From Rhizopus arrhizus (taxonomy: Eukaryota > Mucoromycota > Mucoromycetes > Mucorales > Rhizopodaceae): a stretch of 64,000 nt of DNA. This document shows positions 57,062 to 64,000 of this stretch, piece by piece. The position numbers and the translations under genes are program-made. Under the pieces are notes generated by a model. The model did no database searches and had not been told where the DNA came from. It worked only from the letters and a program-made list of their open reading frames with translations. Every line of letters starts with the position of its first letter. The stretch's first letter is position 1. The stretch is taken from positions 1,302,001-1,366,000 of the forward strand of contig JAKZZE010000006.1 of NCBI GenBank assembly GCA_024220505.1, read 5' to 3'.

Positions 57062-60074
<3,013 letters not shown>

Positions 60075-60283
60075 ACTGAAATATTTTTTTTTTCACTTCC
60101 TCAAAATAAAAAAAGAATAAAAAAGATATTAAATCTCCGGACCGGACAGACATAGATCGGGTTTCCAAATCTGACAAACAGCAGTTAGTTAGGAGTGGGA
60201 GTAGAGAGAATGTGTGTGTGGAAGAAGTGTCCTAAACAATAACATTGTGAATCTCCCTCTTTTTCTCATCACAAGGCAAAACG
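60075..60283. promoter_or_regulatory. Divergent promoter region, RIX7 and eL20
   Basis: The two start codons are 209 bp apart and point away from each other. The region holds a CCGGACCGGACAGAC stretch unusual for this AT-rich window, and a TCTCCCTCTTTTTCTC pyrimidine tract just before the eL20 start, typical of ribosomal protein leaders. Shared control of two 60S-related genes is plausible but inferred. Confidence 0.5.
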
Positions 60284-61160
60284 ATGGCTAGAGTAAGTAA
60301 TAAAAAAAAGGATAAAAGGGGAGAACATGAGGAGAAGAGATGGATGGATGCTGCTGTCTTCATCCAAATGATATATAGCATTTAAAAATGTTTCCCCCTG
60401 TCAAATGTCAATTGAAGTGTGCTAAATTAACAACTCTTTAATAATAGTTTCACGAATATCAGGTACACACCAACACACACACATACAACCGAGATTTTTT
60501 ATTTTTCTACAATGAAAGGCGATCGCTCACCACATGATATTAGGTCGTTGGACGTAAGCTCCCTTCTGAAACAGAAGCCTCTCCCAAGCTTTTCCGCATG
60601 CGCATTTTCGCTCCCAACGTTGTTGTTGCCAAGTCTCGCTTCTGGTACTTCTTGAAGAAGCTCCGCAAGGTCAAGAAGGCTGCTGGTGAAATTGTTGCTG
60701 TCAACGAAGTAAGATCAACTATAGACCAGTGTATAAAAAACGCGGCACTCACATAAACACGATAGATTCACGAAAAGCGCCCTGAACAAATCAAGAACTT
60801 TGGTATCTGGATTCGTTACGACTCTCGTTCCGGTACTCACAACATGTACAAGGAATACCGTGCCATGAGCCGTGTTGAAGCTGTTGAAACTTGTTGTAAG
60901 TGCTTTTATTATGTAGGTGATGGGATGATATACTGAAAATATACAATATAGACCAAGATATGGCTGCTCGTCACCGTGCTCGTTTCAGATCTGTTCAAAT
61001 CATTCGTGTTGCTGAAGTTAAGGACGCTGATGTTCGTCGTCAATACATCAAGCAACTCTTGACTCCCAAGCTCTCTTTCCCCTTGCCTCACCGTATTGTC
61101 AAGGCCGACAAGAAGCACCGTTCTCTCTTCATTGCCAAGAGACCCACCACCTTTTACTAA
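60284..61160 (+). CDS. RPL20: 60S ribosomal protein eL20 (L18a/L20)
   Basis: Five exons (60284-60292, 60448-60462, 60544-60708, 60766-60895, 60952-61160) give 175 residues. The first two coding exons are 9 and 15 nt (MAR and FHEYQ). The body [60 protein letters not shown] and [20 protein letters not shown] is eL20, a core protein of the large subunit. Codon choice is strongly biased to C-ending codons (CGT/CGC, AAG, TTC) compared with neighbours, as expected for a highly expressed gene. The 155-bp first intron has no recognised snoRNA. Confidence 0.96.
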
Positions 61161-61394
61161 GCCTGTTCTTTGTTTTAGTCTTTTATTAAAATAGAGAAAA
61201 TCTTGAAAGTAACTTTGTGTAATTTTAATTTATTTTGCGTTAATGTAGAGGGTATTATATACAGGAAAAGAGTGTGCAATGTTTTATTGATTATTAAATA
61301 ACAAGTTTATTTTATCAGCAATATCACATTCATATGCTTTTTAAAAAAAAGTTTAAATGCCATAAATAAGTTGCTCTTTCTTCTTAACCAAATA
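61161..61394. other. Spacer between eL20 and DNA ligase IV
   Basis: 234 bp, AT-rich, holding the eL20 3' UTR and the ligase promoter. No gene. Confidence 0.4.
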
Positions 61395-63975
61395 ATGTCT
61401 TCGCCCAAATTCCAAGAGTTTTGCAATGTCATGGATCGTTTAAATAAGACCAAAGGAACAACACAGAAAAAGGAAATATTCAGCAAATACCTCAACAAAT
61501 GGAGATCTAATTATGGCCTTGACTTTTATGATGCCATGAGAATGTTTCTTCCAAAAGTATATTTATATAGATTAAGCACACTGAGAAAAAGGATCGTCGT
61601 TGATTGGCTTTTATAATAGTTAGATAGTAGAGAATACGGACTTAAAGAAGACGCACTTGCTGTAAGATTAGTAAAAGCCCTAAGTCTTGATGTTTCATCA
61701 GGTCACGGCGAGCATTTAAAAAACTGGAGATTGCCATCAAAAATAAGCGTAAGACTTCCTGTTTCCATTGTAAAAATTTTTAGTCATAATTTGTGTAGCC
61801 TGTCTCTGGTGACCTTGCCAATGTAGCTTATGAGAAAATAAAAGATAGGTCAAGTGTTTCTGTTGGCACAAAGACAATTAAGGAAACGCATGAAATTTTA
61901 GATGAGTTGGCCAATAGTAACAGGTAAGTTGGCTTGTCATACCTACTTTTCTTTTTGATACAAAGAAACATCATAGTATGGAAAAGCATGTCAGTATATT
62001 AAAGAGAATGGTTAAAAGCTATACGCCTTCAGAAATGCAGTGGATAATTCGCATCATTGTCAAGGGTAAGGAGGAGAGTGGTTAATGCATAAGCTTAATA
62101 ACAAAATGCATTGTATGATAGATTTGAAAATCGGTTTATCAGAGAATTCTGTACTTACTGCCTTTCATAAAGATGCAAAGACAGCCTATGATAGTGGGAA
62201 AAACCTTTATTATATTTGTCATGAGTTAATGCATAGCTCAGCTAAATTCAATGATGAAGTAAAGCAACCTATGCCTAATAGTATTTGTTACTTATTTTGT
62301 TTTTAGCATATATCCATATTCTATCCTCTCAAACCACAACGTGGAGTGAGGAACTTAAATGATGAATTCAAAAAGTTTATAGAAGACAATCAAAAGCTAT
62401 TTCTTAAACACAGTAGTAAAGCGCCTTACTTTTATGTAGAAGAGAAAATTGATGGTGACCGTATGCAGTTGCATTATGATCCTGGTTTAGACAAGTTCAT
62501 GTGGTTTACTAGAAATCAAAACAACTTTACTCCAAGATTTGGATCTAGTTCAAATGATACTGGCAAATTGTCTAGTCAAATATATAAAGGATTGCCTTCC
62601 AAACGGTTTGTTTTATTTCACTCAAAACAAATACGCATATATTATTAACAGATGGGAGCAGAGTTATACTTGATGGTGAGATGGTTGCTTTTGATCCCAA
62701 GACAAATGTTATATTGCCCTTTGGTACTGTAAGAACATCGACCCAAAGTAAGTAGTAAGTCAAGATTCATATAGCTATATTAACCCTCCTTTTCTTAGAT
62801 GACATAGAAGATTCAGATGAAGCACATCCTTGCTGTAAGTACCCATCAAAAAAATTGTCTTGAAAAAGTTTAATTTTTTTTATATTGTAGTCATTGTTTT
62901 TGATATACTTTGGTTTGATGATAAACTCATGATGCCATATCCTTTAGAGGAACGTATCTATCTGTTAGAATCAATTATCACCAACCAAGGAAATAGCTTG
63001 AAGCTGCTAACAAGAAAGAAGATGACTACAGAAGAGGAAGTAATGAATGAATTGAACGAGGCCATGAAAATGCGGTAACGTATACATGTTGCATACTGAA
63101 AAAAAAAAAAAAAAAAAGGATTAACTATATATAATCTAGCATGGAAGGATTAATGCTAAAGATGCCATATGCTAGTTATCAAATTAAACAAACAAATGCT
63201 TGGTTAAAAGTCAAGCCAGATTACATGGATTCTCTTCTTGATAACTGTGATTTACTTGTCGTTGGTACGATAATTTTCTCAATATTTCAGTGATTTGTTT
63301 TATTTATTTTTTCAATTAGGTGCAAAGTATGGTACTGGAAGAAGAAACCATAGCTTGGCTCAATTCTTTTGTGCTATAAGAGATGATAGTATTCCTGATT
63401 ATGAGCATCCAAAGTAGGGCTACCTAAAAGCAGAAGAAAACGCAACTGAATTTAACACACTTAGGTTTATATCGTTTTCAATGGTCGGCATAGGTTTTAA
63501 AGATGAAGACATTGCAAAATTAAAGTTTGTATAGACATTGTGTGTTTTGTTACATTAATCTTTCTTTTTGTAGTTCTATGATCAAATCAAGACCAAAATA
63601 CGATTCTAAAAATCAACCAAAATGGCTTACGCATCCAAAGAACTCTTCAGAGAAGCCAGATATTGTCATTGATTATAAAGAGTATGTATATCTACATAAT
63701 GTGCTTTTCTTTAATAACATTACTCTGTAGGAATCTAGTCTTGGAGGTAAAGGCAAATTCAATGATACCATCAAGTTCGTGGGGAATGCAATATGCTCTA
63801 AGGTTTCCACGCTATATTAAAATAAGAGAAGATAAAGGTTGGCAGGATATTATGACATTTTCAGGTAAATCATGGACACAATTTTCTCTGGAATTAGTCT
63901 TATTCTCTATAAAGATGTACAAAGGGTTAAAATGGAAGGTTTAACTGGAATAACAAAGAGAAAACCAGATGAAAG
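61395..63975 (+). CDS. LIG4: DNA ligase IV, ATP-dependent (3' partial)
   Basis: Fifteen exons are visible: 61395-61556, 61620-61748, 61799-61923, 61977-62065, 62122-62258, 62307-62605, 62662-62747, 62799-62834, 62891-63074, 63140-63264, 63320-63413, 63465-63524, 63574-63681, 63731-63864, 63915-63975. The gene continues past the window. The N-terminal DNA-binding domain is followed by motif I EEKIDGDRMQ with the adenylated Lys at about 261, motif III FIVFDILWF, motif IV MEGLMLK, motif V AWLKVKPDY and motif VI ALRFPRYIKIREDKGW. The last exon, DVQRVKMEGLTGITKRK, is the family's link to the BRCT region, which lies outside. LIG4 seals double-strand breaks in non-homologous end joining with XRCC4/Lif1. 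Several splice sites were chosen by phase and homology. Confidence 0.92.
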
Positions 63976-64000
63976 GTAAGGGGGAGGAAGAAAAAGAAAA

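Overview
The window reads as nuclear DNA of an early-diverging filamentous fungus, most likely Mucoromycota; that placement is inference. The genes are fungal (RSA3, AIM18/46-type chalcone-isomerase-like protein, EGD2, OST3/6, ISY1, septin, a UNC13-like protein). They are split by many 45-60 bp GT-AG introns and separated by AT-rich spacers full of homopolymers. Decayed Tc1/mariner-like transposases and poly(A)-tailed LINEs sit between them. No bacterial, organellar or viral genome segment was seen. No tRNA, rRNA or CRISPR was found. Exon coordinates were assembled by hand from splice signals, reading-phase agreement and family conservation.

Left arm (1-23.4 kb): the 3' part of a family 2 glycosyltransferase; a protein resembling the regulatory half of a fungal transcription factor; a cPLA2/lysophospholipase-type lipase; exportin-1 (CRM1) in 13 exons; a LARGE-type (GT49) type II membrane glycosyltransferase; a GNAT acetyltransferase pseudogene; an atypical septin; and a 1290-residue UNC13/Munc13-like protein with a C2 domain.

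Centre (23.8-36.0 kb): a transposon cluster. It holds an apparently full-length two-ORF LINE with 13-nt target-site duplications, and a poly(A)-tailed sequence of unknown type. Next comes a roughly 6.16 kb composite bounded by 42-44 nt terminal inverted repeats and TA. Inside are RT pieces, a PD-(D/E)XK-like relic, two dead DDE transposases, a 5'-truncated LINE tail, and another truncated LINE that has split the right terminal repeat.

Right arm (36.6-64 kb): a compact housekeeping block. It has a sorbitol/polyol dehydrogenase; divergent RSA3 and a DUF2039-type CxxC protein; OST3/6; ISY1; ATP synthase epsilon; a seven-knuckle CNBP/Gis2 protein; a large P5-type ATPase with a secreted Cys-rich head; NAC alpha; a third Tc1 relic; the chalcone-isomerase-like mitochondrial protein; divergent RIX7 and ribosomal protein eL20; and the 5' part of DNA ligase IV, cut by the window end.

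Themes: several genes serve 60S ribosome biogenesis and nuclear export (RIX7, eL20, RSA3, CRM1). Others serve secretion and membranes (UNC13-like, OST3/6, GT49, GT2, P5 ATPase, PLA2-type lipase). Nothing suggests a co-regulated cluster; neighbours look independently transcribed apart from two divergent pairs. I found no convincing wholly new system. The least conventional items are the P5 ATPase with an altered M4 motif, the PD-(D/E)XK-like mobile relic, the nested TIR structure and a possible alternative last exon of ATP synthase epsilon.
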